In this document: piece by piece, positions 54,688-64,000 of the stretch
Layout of the letters: each line of letters opens with the position of its first letter
Numbering within the stretch: position 1 is the first letter of the stretch
From: Sphingorhabdus sp. EL138
GTDB lineage: Bacteria; Pseudomonadota; Alphaproteobacteria; Sphingomonadales; Sphingomonadaceae
Assembly: GCF_900258045.1 (NCBI RefSeq)
Contig: NZ_OGVD01000004.1
Location: 744,001 to 808,000, forward strand
Length of the DNA: 64,000 bases
Reading direction: 5' to 3'
Made by a program: the position numbers and the translations under genes
Notes under the pieces: generated by a model
Databases searched by the model: none
What the model saw: only the letters and a program-made list of their open reading frames with translations
Told to the model about the DNA's origin: nothing

Positions 54688-56712
54688 TTATTGATCCAGG
54701 AAGCTGCGCATTTTCCGGCTACGGCTTGGATGTTTCAGTTTCCGCAACGCCTTAGCCTCAATTTGGCGAATACGTTCCCGCGTCACGCTAAACTGCTGAC
54801 CGACTTCTTCCAGAGTGTGGTCGGTATTCATGCCGATGCCGAAACGCATCCGCAAAACCCGCTCTTCACGCGGTGTTAGGCTTGCCAACACCCGTGTCAC
54901 AGTCTCTTTGAGATTCGCCTGAATGGCGGCATCCACAGGAATGATCGCATTTTTATCTTCGATGAAATCGCCCAGATGCGAATCTTCTTCATCACCAATT
55001 GGCGTTTCCAGGCTGATCGGTTCTTTCGCGATCTTCATGACCTTGCGCACTTTTTCAAGCGGCATGGACAGACGCTCTGCCATTTCTTCAGGAGTCGGCT
55101 CACGGCCCTGCTCGTGGAGGAACTGGCGTGAGGTGCGGACCAGCTTGTTGATCGTTTCAATCATATGGACCGGAATACGAATCGTCCGCGCCTGATCGGC
55201 AATTGATCGGGTAATCGCCTGACGAATCCACCAGGTTGCATAGGTCGAGAATTTATATCCGCGGCGATACTCAAACTTATCAACCGCTTTCATGAGGCCG
55301 ATATTGCCTTCCTGGATAAGATCGAGAAACTGCAGGCCGCGGTTGGTATATTTTTTAGCGATGGAAATAACGAGCCGCAAATTGGCTTCGACCATTTCTT
55401 TCTTGGCGATTCGCGCCTCGCGCTCACCCTTTTGGACCATGTTGACGATACGGCGGAATTCGCCGAGCGATGTTCCGGTTGCGGCCGATATATCGGAGAT
55501 TTCCGCGCGAATCCGTTCAACAGATACTGCTTCCTTTTCTGCAAAGGCCGCCCATTTCTTGTCGGTTTTGGCCATGCTGGCCAGCCAGCCGTCGTCCAGT
55601 TCGTGGCCGACATAACCTTCCAAAAAGGCGCGGCGCGGTACTTTGTGCCGCTCTGCAAGCCTCAACATCTGGCCGCCAAGCGCCGTCAACCGGCGGTTGA
55701 ACGAGTAAAGCTGGTCGACCAGAAATTCGATCTTGTTGGCATGAAACTGAACGCTTTCGACCAACGCGGTGAGTTCTTCACGCAGGTTGTGATATTTTTT
55801 CTCTGACGCCGCAGGAAAATCGTCACCAACCGCAAAGGCTTCCATGCGGGTGTTCTGCAATTTCGAGAATTTCTTGAATACGGAAGTGATGGTTGCGAAT
55901 TTTTCGAGAGCCTCTGGTTTTAGGGCTTCTTCCATCTGCGCTAGAGAAAGCGTGTTATCTTCTTCCTCTTCTTCGACAACGCGTTTGGTCCGACGTTCCG
56001 TTAATTCGTCTTCATCGTCGCCTTCACCTTCGGCTGCTTCCGGTTCGTCTTCAACCTCATCATCATCCTTGAAAGATGGACCAGCCGTTTTTTCGCTGAT
56101 TTCGCCGTCATCATCATCTTCGTCTTCAAGATTTTCCGGCACAGGATCTTTTGACAGCATCGCATCAAGGTCGAGTATTTCGCGCAGCTGCATCTCGCCA
56201 TCATTAAGGGCGGTGGACCATTCAATAATCGCGTTAAAGGTTGTCGGGCTTTCGCAAAGGCCCCAGATCATTGTGTCCCGGCCGGCCTCGATACGCTTGG
56301 CAATGGCAATTTCACCTTCGCGGCTGAGTAGTTCGACAGCGCCCATTTCGCGCAGATACATGCGCACAGGATCATCCGTGCGGTCGCCAGCTGCTTTTTT
56401 CGGCGCGGCAGCGGTGGTTGTTTTCTTATCCTTGTCGGAACCGTCGATGGACTCGACTTCATCGCCGCCCATTTCCTCGGCAGCTTCGTCATCATTTTCG
56501 ACAATCTTCACGCCCATATCGGAAATTGACGACATCACATCTTCGATTTGCTCGCTGGACATCTGGTCCTGCGGCATGGCTTCGTTCAATTCATCATAGG
56601 TCAGGTAGCCCCGTTTTTTTGCCTTCGTGAGAAGTTTTTTGATACCGGACTCATTCATGTCAATGAGCGGCGCATCTTCTGTTACCGCTGGTTTTTTTGC
56701 TTTGCTTGCCAA
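54688..56712 (-). CDS. rpoD: RNA polymerase primary sigma factor RpoD
   Basis: This 674-residue housekeeping sigma-70 has region 1.1 at about 18-75 ([30 protein letters not shown]). A long acidic, poorly conserved insert follows (runs of E/D at about 205-260). Regions 2.1-2.4 include [41 protein letters not shown]. Region 3 follows, and region 4 has [17 protein letters not shown] with the helix-turn-helix [22 protein letters not shown]. The start appears to be TTG, with AAGGG ten bases upstream, because the sequence after it matches other sphingomonad RpoD proteins. It follows dnaG by 48 bases. Confidence 0.96.
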   Translation of the reverse strand: MASKAKKPAVTEDAPLIDMNESGIKKLLTKAKKRGYLTYDELNEAMPQDQMSSEQIEDVMSSISDMGVKIVENDDEAAEEMGGDEVESIDGSDKDKKTTTAAAPKKAAGDRTDDPVRMYLREMGAVELLSREGEIAIAKRIEAGRDTMIWGLCESPTTFNAIIEWSTALNDGEMQLREILDLDAMLSKDPVPENLEDEDDDDGEISEKTAGPSFKDDDEVEDEPEAAEGEGDDEDELTERRTKRVVEEEEEDNTLSLAQMEEALKPEALEKFATITSVFKKFSKLQNTRMEAFAVGDDFPAASEKKYHNLREELTALVESVQFHANKIEFLVDQLYSFNRRLTALGGQMLRLAERHKVPRRAFLEGYVGHELDDGWLASMAKTDKKWAAFAEKEAVSVERIRAEISDISAATGTSLGEFRRIVNMVQKGEREARIAKKEMVEANLRLVISIAKKYTNRGLQFLDLIQEGNIGLMKAVDKFEYRRGYKFSTYATWWIRQAITRSIADQARTIRIPVHMIETINKLVRTSRQFLHEQGREPTPEEMAERLSMPLEKVRKVMKIAKEPISLETPIGDEEDSHLGDFIEDKNAIIPVDAAIQANLKETVTRVLASLTPREERVLRMRFGIGMNTDHTLEEVGQQFSVTRERIRQIEAKALRKLKHPSRSRKMRSFLDQ

Positions 56713-56760
56713 GTCTCGGGGCCCTTATTTTTAAAAACTAATCTTCAAAGTTCACACAAT

Positions 56761-58629
56761 TCACACGATGTCATCGACCTGGGTGAGTTCAACTAATCTG
56801 TCATGAAATTCCTGTTTTGCCTGCCGCAATCTTTGTTGCTCCGCATAGCTTTCTTCATCGAGATTATCCTGCACCCGCCGTGTTGCCTCTGCCAAAGCCG
56901 CTTCCAGTCCCGGTCGCGCAGTGATTACCTTAATCGCTTCTGCCAAATCATTCTGCGCCCGTTCGATATCGTCCGACGGGGCATTATCTGGCAGTTTGCG
57001 GTTGAAAGTGAAATTCAGCGCATCGGCCCGTAACAGCCCTTTTGCGACATTATAACAATCTGTCTGTTCCAATATGGTAAGAAGGCCCTGCATATCAAGC
57101 ATTTCTTTGCTCATTGCCGCATGTATCAACTCCGATAGCAATGCCTGCATCTGCGAATCGGCCAACCGCAGCACGGTTAGTTCTTCAAAATGCTTGGAAA
57201 TCTGGGAAGGATGGCGGATCAGACCGCCCAAAATCGCTTTTGCAATACGCAGGTCATGGCCATCGATCAAAACGGACTTGGTATCGTCCATTGGCTTGAA
57301 CGAAACATATTGAGATTTGAAACCGCCTTTCGAACGTGCAAACTGTTTCTGACCCGGGGCGTTGTCACGCCTTCTGAAAAAGGCCTCTTCATATCGCTGT
57401 TGAAAATCCTGGCGGTAATGCTGCGCGATATCCTGATCGGCTATATCACGGACATGATCGGATAGTCGTTTTTTCAGGCCTGCCTTGGTTTCCGGCGTGT
57501 TTAGCGGTTCGGCCTCAAATTCCACCTGCCATATCTTATCGCCGAGCATTTGTGGTTGGTCGATTAAAGCTGCAAATGCTTGTGGCCCTTCTGATCGCAG
57601 CAGATCATCAGGGTCTTGCCCTGCCGGCAGCGCGATGAAATTCAGGCTGTGGGACGGCCGCAATATTGGCAAGGCCCGCAAGGCAGCCCGCATGGCGGCT
57701 TTTTGACCCGCATTATCCCCGTCAAAGCAGAGGGTCGGGGCCTCCACCATCTTCCATATCCGTTCAATCTGATGTTCTGTCAGCGCGGTGCCCAACGGTG
57801 CGACGACGTCCTCGAAACCGGCCTGGGCCAGTGCAATGGCATCCATATAGCCTTCCACGACCAATATCCGTCCGGTTTGACGGGATGCCGGTGACGCCTT
57901 GTCGAGATTGTAGAGTGTGCGGCCTTTGTCGAACAAAGGCGTATCAGGGGAGTTAAGATATTTGGGCTCACCATCGCCCAATATCCGGCCGCCAAAGGCG
58001 ATCACACGGCCCCTTGGATCGCGGATCGGGATCATCAGTCGGCCGCGGAAGCGATCATAGGGATCACGATCGTCGACCTTTATGAGCAAACCGGCCTCAA
58101 CCAGCTGATCAACCCCGTGAACCGAAAGGGCTTCCTTGAGCCGACCACGCGAATCTGGCGCAAAACCAAAGCCAAATTCGCGGATGGTGTTCTCGGAGAT
58201 ACCGCGATTTTTCAGATATTCACGAGCGGCGGCGCCTTCAATCCCGTTAAACTGCGTGACAAACCAGTCCTGTGCTGCCGCCATGACGTCATGTAGCGTC
58301 GCCCGGGCTTCCTGGCGCTGTGCGGCCCGCGGATCGGGGGCAGGGACTTCCATCTGTGCCTCGGCCGCCAAATCCTTCACCGCATCCATGAAGCTGAGGC
58401 CGCGCTGGTCCGTCATCCATCGGATGGCATCTCCATGCGCGCCGCAACCAAAGCAATGGTAGAAGCCTTTTTCGTCGTTGATCGTGAAGCTTGGTGTTTT
58501 CTCGTTATGAAACGGGCAACAGGCCTTAAACTCGCGTCCTGCCTTCTGGACCTTCACCGTCCGGCCGATCAGCGTGGACAAGGTCGTCCGGCTGCGCAGT
58601 TCATCAAGCCATTGGGGAGAGAGGGTCAT
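56761..58629 (-). CDS. dnaG: DNA primase
   Basis: This 622-residue enzyme makes RNA primers for replication. The zinc site is Cys38, His41, Cys59 and Cys62 (CPFHNEKTPSF...YHCFGCGAHGD). The RNA polymerase core has FGGRILGDGEPKYLNSPDTPLFDKG. The TOPRIM site has VVEGYMDAIA and CFDGDNAGQKAA. A DnaB-binding C-terminal domain completes the protein. Its ATG overlaps the stop of the preceding 119-residue hypothetical gene by four bases. With yqeY upstream and rpoD downstream it forms a macromolecular-synthesis-type operon. Confidence 0.96.
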   Translation of the reverse strand: MTLSPQWLDELRSRTTLSTLIGRTVKVQKAGREFKACCPFHNEKTPSFTINDEKGFYHCFGCGAHGDAIRWMTDQRGLSFMDAVKDLAAEAQMEVPAPDPRAAQRQEARATLHDVMAAAQDWFVTQFNGIEGAAAREYLKNRGISENTIREFGFGFAPDSRGRLKEALSVHGVDQLVEAGLLIKVDDRDPYDRFRGRLMIPIRDPRGRVIAFGGRILGDGEPKYLNSPDTPLFDKGRTLYNLDKASPASRQTGRILVVEGYMDAIALAQAGFEDVVAPLGTALTEHQIERIWKMVEAPTLCFDGDNAGQKAAMRAALRALPILRPSHSLNFIALPAGQDPDDLLRSEGPQAFAALIDQPQMLGDKIWQVEFEAEPLNTPETKAGLKKRLSDHVRDIADQDIAQHYRQDFQQRYEEAFFRRRDNAPGQKQFARSKGGFKSQYVSFKPMDDTKSVLIDGHDLRIAKAILGGLIRHPSQISKHFEELTVLRLADSQMQALLSELIHAAMSKEMLDMQGLLTILEQTDCYNVAKGLLRADALNFTFNRKLPDNAPSDDIERAQNDLAEAIKVITARPGLEAALAEATRRVQDNLDEESYAEQQRLRQAKQEFHDRLVELTQVDDIV

Positions 58630-58985
58630 GAGGCGTCGGCCACCGGATAAATTTGCGTGAGATTGGGTTCAAATGCCGGGAACATAACGGTCAACATCCA
58701 TTCAGGCGTTACGCCAAGGTGATTTTCCAACCTTTCCAAAACTTCTGAATATCCCTCGGCATCCTCCGCTATCTCGATGATGCCATCTTTGGTGGTAAAA
58801 GCCAAACATACACAGTCGACGGTCACCAGATCCCGTTTGAAAGCATGGACTTTTTCGATATCGTCCCATCGCAAGTGCGCCGTTTTCTTCCGAAAACGAT
58901 GAGTCAGGCCATTGTCATCACATTCCACAATTTCAACATTGCGCAGCCGCCATTTGAGATAGCGCTGCCACAAGCTTTCCTTCAT
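58626..58985 (-). CDS. Hypothetical protein between yqeY and dnaG
   Basis: This 119-residue cytoplasmic protein alternates beta strands (VEIVECDDNGLTHRF, VDCVCLAFTTKDGIIEI) with a final helix and a PEWMLTVMFPAFEPN tail. I do not recognise a named family. It is translationally tied to both neighbours: its ATG overlaps the yqeY stop by one base and its stop overlaps the dnaG start by four (ATGA). Co-production with primase suggests, without proving, a housekeeping role. Confidence 0.7.
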   Translation of the reverse strand: MKESLWQRYLKWRLRNVEIVECDDNGLTHRFRKKTAHLRWDDIEKVHAFKRDLVTVDCVCLAFTTKDGIIEIAEDAEGYSEVLERLENHLGVTPEWMLTVMFPAFEPNLTQIYPVADAS

Positions 58986-59449
58986 CAGGAAAGTGCGGCC
59001 TTCACCAGACCGCTGGCCTTGCTCATGTCGATTTCACTGCCGTGGCGGGATTTCAGCTCCGCCATTACGCGGCCCATGTCTTTCATGGACTCCGCTCCAA
59101 GCTCTGTCTTGATACCGTCAATCAACGCCGCCGTATCGGCTTCGCTCAGCTGCGCAGGCAAGAATTCCTCGATCACGGCAAGTTCCATCTTCTCGCCCTT
59201 GGCCAATTCATCGCGGCCACCTGATTCGAACATCTCTATCGATTCGCGGCGTTGCTTCGCCATTTTCTGGAGCACGTCGGTCACCATGACATCGTCATCG
59301 AGCTTGCTGTCTTTGGTGCGCAGCTCGATATCCTTGTCCTTGATCTTCGCCAGCATGGCGCGTGTGGCGGCCGTGCGATCCTTGTCGCCGGCTTTCATAG
59401 CCGCAATTTGTGCCGCTTTCACGGCGTCGCGAATCCCAGTGCGAATCAT
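58985..59449 (-). CDS. GatB/YqeY domain protein
   Basis: This 154-residue protein resembles the tRNA-binding tail domain of the GatB amidotransferase subunit. Markers are AAMKAGDKDRTAATRAMLAKIKDKDIE, MELAVIEEFLPAQLSE and MGRVMAELKSRHGSEIDMSKASGLVKAAL. A role with tRNA-dependent amidation is suspected but unproven. The ATG at 59449 has GGGGAA before it, and the twelve codons further upstream in the frame are not used. It heads the minus-strand unit yqeY, hypothetical, dnaG, rpoD and is divergent from carA. Confidence 0.9.
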   Translation of the reverse strand: MIRTGIRDAVKAAQIAAMKAGDKDRTAATRAMLAKIKDKDIELRTKDSKLDDDVMVTDVLQKMAKQRRESIEMFESGGRDELAKGEKMELAVIEEFLPAQLSEADTAALIDGIKTELGAESMKDMGRVMAELKSRHGSEIDMSKASGLVKAALS

Positions 59450-59601
59450 AGCGTTCCCCGTAATTTTGGAATAAGCTACCAACATAGCCGCAACTTATTT
59501 TTTTTCATAGATTGTGACGGTAAAAAACTACACCTAGGCACGGCGAAATTTGCTTGAAGCGCAGGAGCATGCGGCTCCCGCCATAGATAAGGACAATGCC
59601 C

Positions 59602-60783
59602 ATGACCGACACCAGCATCCCCGCCGCTCCCAAGGGCGCCACTGGGATATTGGTATTGGCCGATGGCACTATTATTTGGGGACGCGGCTTTGGCGCGACC
59701 GGTTCTGCAGTTGGTGAAGTCTGTTTCAACACATCGATGACCGGGTATCAGGAAGTGATGACCGACCCCAGCTATGCCGGACAGATGGTCACCTTCACCT
59801 TTCCCCATATCGGCAATGTCGGCACCAATGATGAGGATGTCGAGGCGGATGCGCCCCATGCTCTGGGCTGCATTGTTCGCGAAGATGTGACCGAGCCGAG
59901 CAGTTTCCGCAACAACAAGCCGTTTGACCAGTGGATGACAGACAATGGCCGGATCGGCCTGGCCGGTGTGGATACACGGGCATTGACGCGCCGGATCAGG
60001 GAAGCCGGCGCGCCCAATGCGGTGATCGCGCATGATCCGGACGGTCAGTTTGATATAGATGACCTGCTCGCCAAGGCCCGCGACTGGGCCGGACTGGAAG
60101 GCATGGATCTGGCGGTTGAGGTGACCGGGCATCAGACGAAGATCTGGGATAGCGGTATCTGGCGTCTTGGCCATGGCTATGCGCCGATGGAGGATATGGA
60201 GACAAGACCGCATGTTGTGGCGATGGACTTTGGTGCCAAGCGGAATATCTTCAGAAACCTTGTGAGAGTTGGCGCAAAAGTGACTGTTGTTCCTGCGCAA
60301 ACTTCATTGGATGATATCATGGCGCTGGAGCCTGTGGGCGTATTTCTCTCCAACGGCCCCGGTGATCCGGCGGCGACGGGGGACTATGCGGTTCCGGTGA
60401 TAAAGGCGCTGCTGGAGAAGGATATACCGCTATTCGGCATCTGCCTGGGCCATCAGATGCTGGCGCTGGCAGCGGGCGCAAAAACGGTCAAAATGCATCA
60501 GGGCCATCGCGGCGCCAATCACCCGGTGCAGCGGGTTGGCGGCGACTGGGATGACAGCGAAGGACTGGTTGAAATAACCAGCATGAACCACGGCTTTGCG
60601 GTCGACAGCGAAACGCTCCCCGACACGGTCATGGAAACCCACAAAAGCCTGTTCGACGGCAGCAATTGCGGCATCAGCATCACCGGCAAACGCGCCTTTG
60701 GTGTGCAGTACCACCCGGAAGCCAGCCCCGGTCCGCAGGACAGTTTCTATCTGTTCGAGAAGTTTGTCGGGGGATTGGAGTAA
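59602..60783 (+). CDS. carA: Carbamoyl-phosphate synthase small subunit (glutaminase)
   Basis: This 393-residue subunit releases ammonia from glutamine for carbamoyl phosphate, the precursor of arginine and pyrimidines. The N-terminal CPSase domain has VGEVCFNTSMTGYQEVMTDPSY and GVDTRALTRRIR. The class I glutaminase domain has the nucleophile Cys281 in FGICLGHQMLALA and the His/Glu pair in QYHPEASPGPQ. Two ATGs, 59596 and 59602, are possible; the second is better spaced from AAGGA. carB lies downstream but is separated by an AT-rich ORF. Confidence 0.95.
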   Translation: MTDTSIPAAPKGATGILVLADGTIIWGRGFGATGSAVGEVCFNTSMTGYQEVMTDPSYAGQMVTFTFPHIGNVGTNDEDVEADAPHALGCIVREDVTEPSSFRNNKPFDQWMTDNGRIGLAGVDTRALTRRIREAGAPNAVIAHDPDGQFDIDDLLAKARDWAGLEGMDLAVEVTGHQTKIWDSGIWRLGHGYAPMEDMETRPHVVAMDFGAKRNIFRNLVRVGAKVTVVPAQTSLDDIMALEPVGVFLSNGPGDPAATGDYAVPVIKALLEKDIPLFGICLGHQMLALAAGAKTVKMHQGHRGANHPVQRVGGDWDDSEGLVEITSMNHGFAVDSETLPDTVMETHKSLFDGSNCGISITGKRAFGVQYHPEASPGPQDSFYLFEKFVGGLE

Positions 60784-60813
60784 TGAGTGCTATATTTCTG
60801 ATGAGAATCCAGC

Positions 60814-61440
60814 GTGATTTGGAAAATTAGGGTGAAATCAATTCAACACCAATTTTTTCTGGTGTCATTTTGTCTGGCGCTCATGTTTTCTGTTTCTGAA
60901 GCGGATGCTCGAACGGAAGTCGATAAACATGAAATTGGCCCTTTCGATGTTACAATTGAAAGGTGGAGCCATGATACTCCAATAACGCACGCCCCAAACA
61001 GCGGAAAAAACGTCTCATTAAAGTGGTTATCGTCAGACAAAAAAGTTGAAATATCGCTTTTGGACAACGGTTATACGGTGTCGCTGAATTTTGACTACAA
61101 GCAAAACGAAACAGATTCTACATGTAGAAGATCAGCGGATTTTTCTGACAGTATCGGAGGGAAACCCTCAAATCCTGCTTTTTGGAATTGGACCATGACA
61201 AGTTTTAGCAGTTTCTTTGAGACCCACTGCCCAGCTTTGACGGACAAGCAGCGGCTTAGTTACGTCCGAGAAATCTCTACGGATACACAAGCTTATCCTG
61301 CTGCTGCTGATTTTTGGAAAGACCAATTGTTGGTTGAATTCAATGGGCGCACGAAACGTTGTAAAAAATTCCGTGACCCTAGTGGTATGATTCAAATCGA
61401 GCCACTACCTTGCGAAAAATGGTCAAAAGGCTGGAAATAA
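60814..61440 (+). CDS. AT-rich hypothetical secreted protein inserted between carA and carB
   Basis: This protein of up to 208 residues has a signal peptide ([20 protein letters not shown]). The mature part has four cysteines ([26 protein letters not shown]) that could pair in the periplasm, and many aromatic residues. The start is GTG at 60814 or GTG at 60832. I do not recognise a family. The stretch is visibly richer in A and T than carA and carB and uses different codons, which suggests later acquisition. It is 30 bases after carA and 7 before carB, same strand, so the operon is not broken. Confidence 0.6.
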   Translation: MIWKIRVKSIQHQFFLVSFCLALMFSVSEADARTEVDKHEIGPFDVTIERWSHDTPITHAPNSGKNVSLKWLSSDKKVEISLLDNGYTVSLNFDYKQNETDSTCRRSADFSDSIGGKPSNPAFWNWTMTSFSSFFETHCPALTDKQRLSYVREISTDTQAYPAAADFWKDQLLVEFNGRTKRCKKFRDPSGMIQIEPLPCEKWSKGWK

Positions 61441-61447
61441 GAACAAG

Positions 61448-64000
61448 ATGCCCAAAAGAACTGACATAAAATCCATCCTTATCGTTGGCGCTGGACCGAT
61501 CATTATCGGGCAGGCTTGCGAGTTTGACTATTCGGGCACACAGGCGTGCAAGGCTCTGAAAGAAGAGGGCTACCGGATCATCCTGGTCAACTCCAATCCG
61601 GCGACGATCATGACCGATCCGGAGATGGCGGACGCGACCTATGTCGAGCCGATTACGCCGGAAATTGTCGAGAAGATCATCGAGAAGGAACGCCCCGATG
61701 CGATTCTGCCGACCATGGGCGGACAGACGGCGCTAAACACGGCGCTGTCGCTCAATAAAATGGGCGTGCTCGAAAAATATGGCGTCGAGATGATCGGTGC
61801 CGATGCCAAGGCGATCGACAAGGCCGAGGATCGTGAGCAGTTCAAGACGGCGATGGACAAGATCGGGCTGGAAAGCCCGCGTTCGGCGGTGGCGCATAGT
61901 GAAGAGCAGGCTCTGGAAATCCTGGAAGATATTGGTCTGCCGGCGATCATGCGGCCGAGCTTCACCATGGGCGGAACCGGTGGCGGCGTCGCCTATAACC
62001 GCGAAGAATTTATCCATTATGTGCGGACATCGCTGGAGGCGTCTCCAACCACCGAAGTGCTGATCGACGAGTCCCTGATAGGCTGGAAAGAATATGAGAT
62101 GGAGGTTGTTCGCGACAAGGCGGATAACTGCATCATCATCTGTTCCATCGAAAATGTGGACCCAATGGGCGTGCATACCGGGGACTCGATCACGGTGGCA
62201 CCGGCCCTGACGCTGACCGACAAAGAATATCAGATCATGCGCAATGCCTCATTGGCCGTCTTGCGAGAAATCGGAGTCGAAACAGGCGGTTCCAACGTAC
62301 AGTTCGCAGTTAATCCGAAGGATGGGCGTCTTGTTGTGATCGAGATGAACCCGCGGGTATCGCGCAGTTCAGCCCTCGCGTCCAAGGCCACCGGCTTCCC
62401 GATTGCGAAAGTCGCGGCGAAGCTGGCGGTAGGCTATACGCTCGATGAAATTGATAACGATATTACCGGCGCGACCCCGGCATCATTTGAGCCGACCATC
62501 GATTATGTCGTCACCAAAATCCCGCGCTTCGCCTTTGAAAAGTTCAAGGGAGCGGAGCCATTGCTCGCCACGGCGATGAAATCCGTCGGCGAAGTCATGG
62601 CCATCGGTCGCAATATCCATGAATCGCTGCAAAAGGCACTGCGCGGTCTGGAAACCGGACTGGACGGCTTTAACAAAGTGCAGGAATTGATCGGCGCCTC
62701 GCGTGACGAGATTGCGGCGGAATTGGCTCGGCCAACGCCAGACCGGCTGCTGGTCGCGGCGCAAGCGATGCGTGAGGGCTTTAGCAATACCGAAATCCAC
62801 GAGATCGCCCATTATGATCCGTGGTTCCTCGCAAGAATCCGCGAGATTATCGATGCCGAGCAGGATATTCTCGATAACGGCCTGCCCAATGGTGCGGAAG
62901 CGCTCCGCAAGCTGAAATCCATGGGCTTTTCCGACGAGCGGCTTGCCAAGCTGGCGGTCGATGCCGTGCATGTCGCGGGCGGGGCAGGGCGCGCAGTTGC
63001 TGGCGGACACGGGCTGGTTCATGACGCCGTCGCCGCCATGGCTGGTGCAACGACCGAGAAGGAAGTCCGCGAGCTGCGCCACAAGCTGGGCGTGCGGCCC
63101 GTGTTCAAGCGGATCGACACTTGTGCGGCGGAGTTTGAGGCCAAGACGCCCTATATGTACTCTACCTATGAAGCGCCGATTTTCGGTGAGCCGGAGAATG
63201 AGGCGCAGCCTTCTGACCGCCGGAAGGTAGTGATTTTGGGCGGTGGACCAAACCGGATCGGGCAGGGGATCGAGTTTGACTATTGCTGCTGCCACGCCTG
63301 TTTCGCACTGGCGGACGCGGGTTTCGAAACCATCATGGTCAACTGCAATCCGGAAACGGTTTCGACGGACTATGATACGTCGGACCGGCTTTATTTCGAG
63401 CCGCTGACCGCCGAGGATGTTCTTGAAATTCTTTCGGTTGAGCAAAGCAAGGGCGAACTGGTCGGCGTCATCGTGCAGTTTGGTGGGCAGACGCCGCTGA
63501 AACTGGCTTCTGCGCTGGAAGACGCCGGCATTCCGATATTGGGGACAACGCCCGATGCGATTGATCTGGCCGAGGACCGCGAGCGCTTTGCAAAACTGGT
63601 CAATGATCTGAAGCTGAAACAGCCGGACAACGGCATGGCACGGACGGAAGAGGAAGCGGTGAAAATCGCCGAACGCATCGGTTATCCGGTACTCATCCGC
63701 CCGAGTTTCGTGCTTGGCGGCCGTGCCATGGAGATTGTCGACGGGCCAGCGCAGCTCGAAGATTACATTAACACTGCCGTGCAGGTTTCCGGCGATCAGC
63801 CTGTTCTTGTTGACCAATATCTGCGCGATGCAGTGGAAGTCGATGTCGATGCCATCTGTGACGGCGATCAGGTCGTTGTTTGCGGTGTGCTTCAGCATAT
63901 CGAGGAAGCAGGCGTCCATAGCGGCGACAGTGCCTGCACCATTCCCCCCTATAATCTCAGCGATGAAATTATTGCGGAGATGGAGCGCCAGGCAGAGGCA
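61448..64000 (+). CDS. carB: Carbamoyl-phosphate synthase large subunit (3' end outside window)
   Basis: The first 851 residues of an enzyme usually near 1,080-1,100 are seen; the frame is open to the window edge. The first ATP-grasp half shows [47 protein letters not shown] and [21 protein letters not shown]. The second half begins at [21 protein letters not shown], followed by [14 protein letters not shown] and [15 protein letters not shown]. Between them a Gly/Ala-rich segment (about 508-525) lies in the oligomerisation region. The reading frame was followed throughout and no frameshift was found. No -35/-10 was seen in the seven bases before it, so it depends on upstream transcription. 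Confidence 0.95.
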   Translation, partial: MPKRTDIKSILIVGAGPIIIGQACEFDYSGTQACKALKEEGYRIILVNSNPATIMTDPEMADATYVEPITPEIVEKIIEKERPDAILPTMGGQTALNTALSLNKMGVLEKYGVEMIGADAKAIDKAEDREQFKTAMDKIGLESPRSAVAHSEEQALEILEDIGLPAIMRPSFTMGGTGGGVAYNREEFIHYVRTSLEASPTTEVLIDESLIGWKEYEMEVVRDKADNCIIICSIENVDPMGVHTGDSITVAPALTLTDKEYQIMRNASLAVLREIGVETGGSNVQFAVNPKDGRLVVIEMNPRVSRSSALASKATGFPIAKVAAKLAVGYTLDEIDNDITGATPASFEPTIDYVVTKIPRFAFEKFKGAEPLLATAMKSVGEVMAIGRNIHESLQKALRGLETGLDGFNKVQELIGASRDEIAAELARPTPDRLLVAAQAMREGFSNTEIHEIAHYDPWFLARIREIIDAEQDILDNGLPNGAEALRKLKSMGFSDERLAKLAVDAVHVAGGAGRAVAGGHGLVHDAVAAMAGATTEKEVRELRHKLGVRPVFKRIDTCAAEFEAKTPYMYSTYEAPIFGEPENEAQPSDRRKVVILGGGPNRIGQGIEFDYCCCHACFALADAGFETIMVNCNPETVSTDYDTSDRLYFEPLTAEDVLEILSVEQSKGELVGVIVQFGGQTPLKLASALEDAGIPILGTTPDAIDLAEDRERFAKLVNDLKLKQPDNGMARTEEEAVKIAERIGYPVLIRPSFVLGGRAMEIVDGPAQLEDYINTAVQVSGDQPVLVDQYLRDAVEVDVDAICDGDQVVVCGVLQHIEEAGVHSGDSACTIPPYNLSDEIIAEMERQAEA

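Noticed and set aside
62945-63060. Possible frameshift in carB in the Gly/Ala-rich stretch
   Set aside because: Codon phase was traced from the start at 61448 through this region to the far end and stays constant; it is an in-frame variable segment.
62483-63919. 478-residue minus-strand frame
   Set aside because: Antisense to carB, whose ATP-grasp motifs continue through the whole stretch.

Overview
The window looks like chromosome from an alphaproteobacterium of the Sphingomonadales (Sphingorhabdus/Parasphingorhabdus/Sphingopyxis-like). The basis is the gene content and order: lolCD near dnaE, a divL-tsaE-amgK-murU-addB-addA-trxA run, yqeY-dnaG-rpoD, and a RpoD with a long acidic insert. 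Base composition is moderate and mostly even. This is a family-level inference from proteins, not a database identification. Nearly all of it is core chromosome. No transposase, integrase, CRISPR array, rRNA or phage gene was found.

Layout. 1-1.4 kb: tail of a Crp/Fnr regulator, an hsp20 gene with a RpoH-like promoter and a ROSE-type RNA thermometer, and a structured intergenic stretch. 1.4-9.2 kb: lipoprotein export (lolC, lolD), glutathione peroxidase, DNA polymerase III alpha (dnaE) and an acyl-CoA ligase. 9.2-15.5 kb, all minus strand: HD-GYP protein, an exported HExxH protein behind a perfect inverted repeat, a kynureninase-like enzyme with tryptophan 2,3-dioxygenase, a radical SAM protein and moaB. 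15.6-27.0 kb, plus strand: a tightly packed run of divL-type pseudokinase, tsaE, amgK, murU, addB, addA and trxA. 27.0-30.0 kb, minus: argJ, a GST with a C-terminal extension, and an inositol-monophosphatase-family enzyme.

30.0-34.0 kb, plus: a small secreted protein, secA and a TauE-type permease. 34.0-37.2 kb: an accessory-looking module of a flavin monooxygenase, an exported HD-domain protein and a small membrane protein. It is transcribed away from a TetR regulator, and the shared gap holds a large perfect double operator. A tRNA-Asn gene follows. 37.7-47.9 kb: nadK-moaA, an EAL protein with a decayed GGDEF domain, mfd-sdhE, recG and a PilZ protein. 48-53.8 kb: tyrS, a DOMON-like protein, a NamZ/DUF1343 protein, two small proteins, and a MoxR ATPase with a von Willebrand A protein. 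53.9-59.5 kb: hypothetical, rpoD, dnaG, hypothetical, yqeY. 59.6-64.0 kb: carA, an AT-rich secreted ORF, and carB running off the end.

How the genes connect: amgK/murU recycle N-acetylmuramate, and the NamZ-family gene at 49.8 kb could supply it. addAB, mfd, recG and dnaE form a repair/replication set. moaA and moaB belong to molybdopterin synthesis. divL, the PilZ protein, the EAL protein and the HD-GYP protein point to cell-cycle and c-di-GMP signalling. The least ordinary features are the TetR-controlled FMO/HD module, the small secreted ORF in front of secA, the inverted repeat that buries the ribosome-binding site of the HExxH gene, the hsp20 thermometer, and a possible small RNA next to it.
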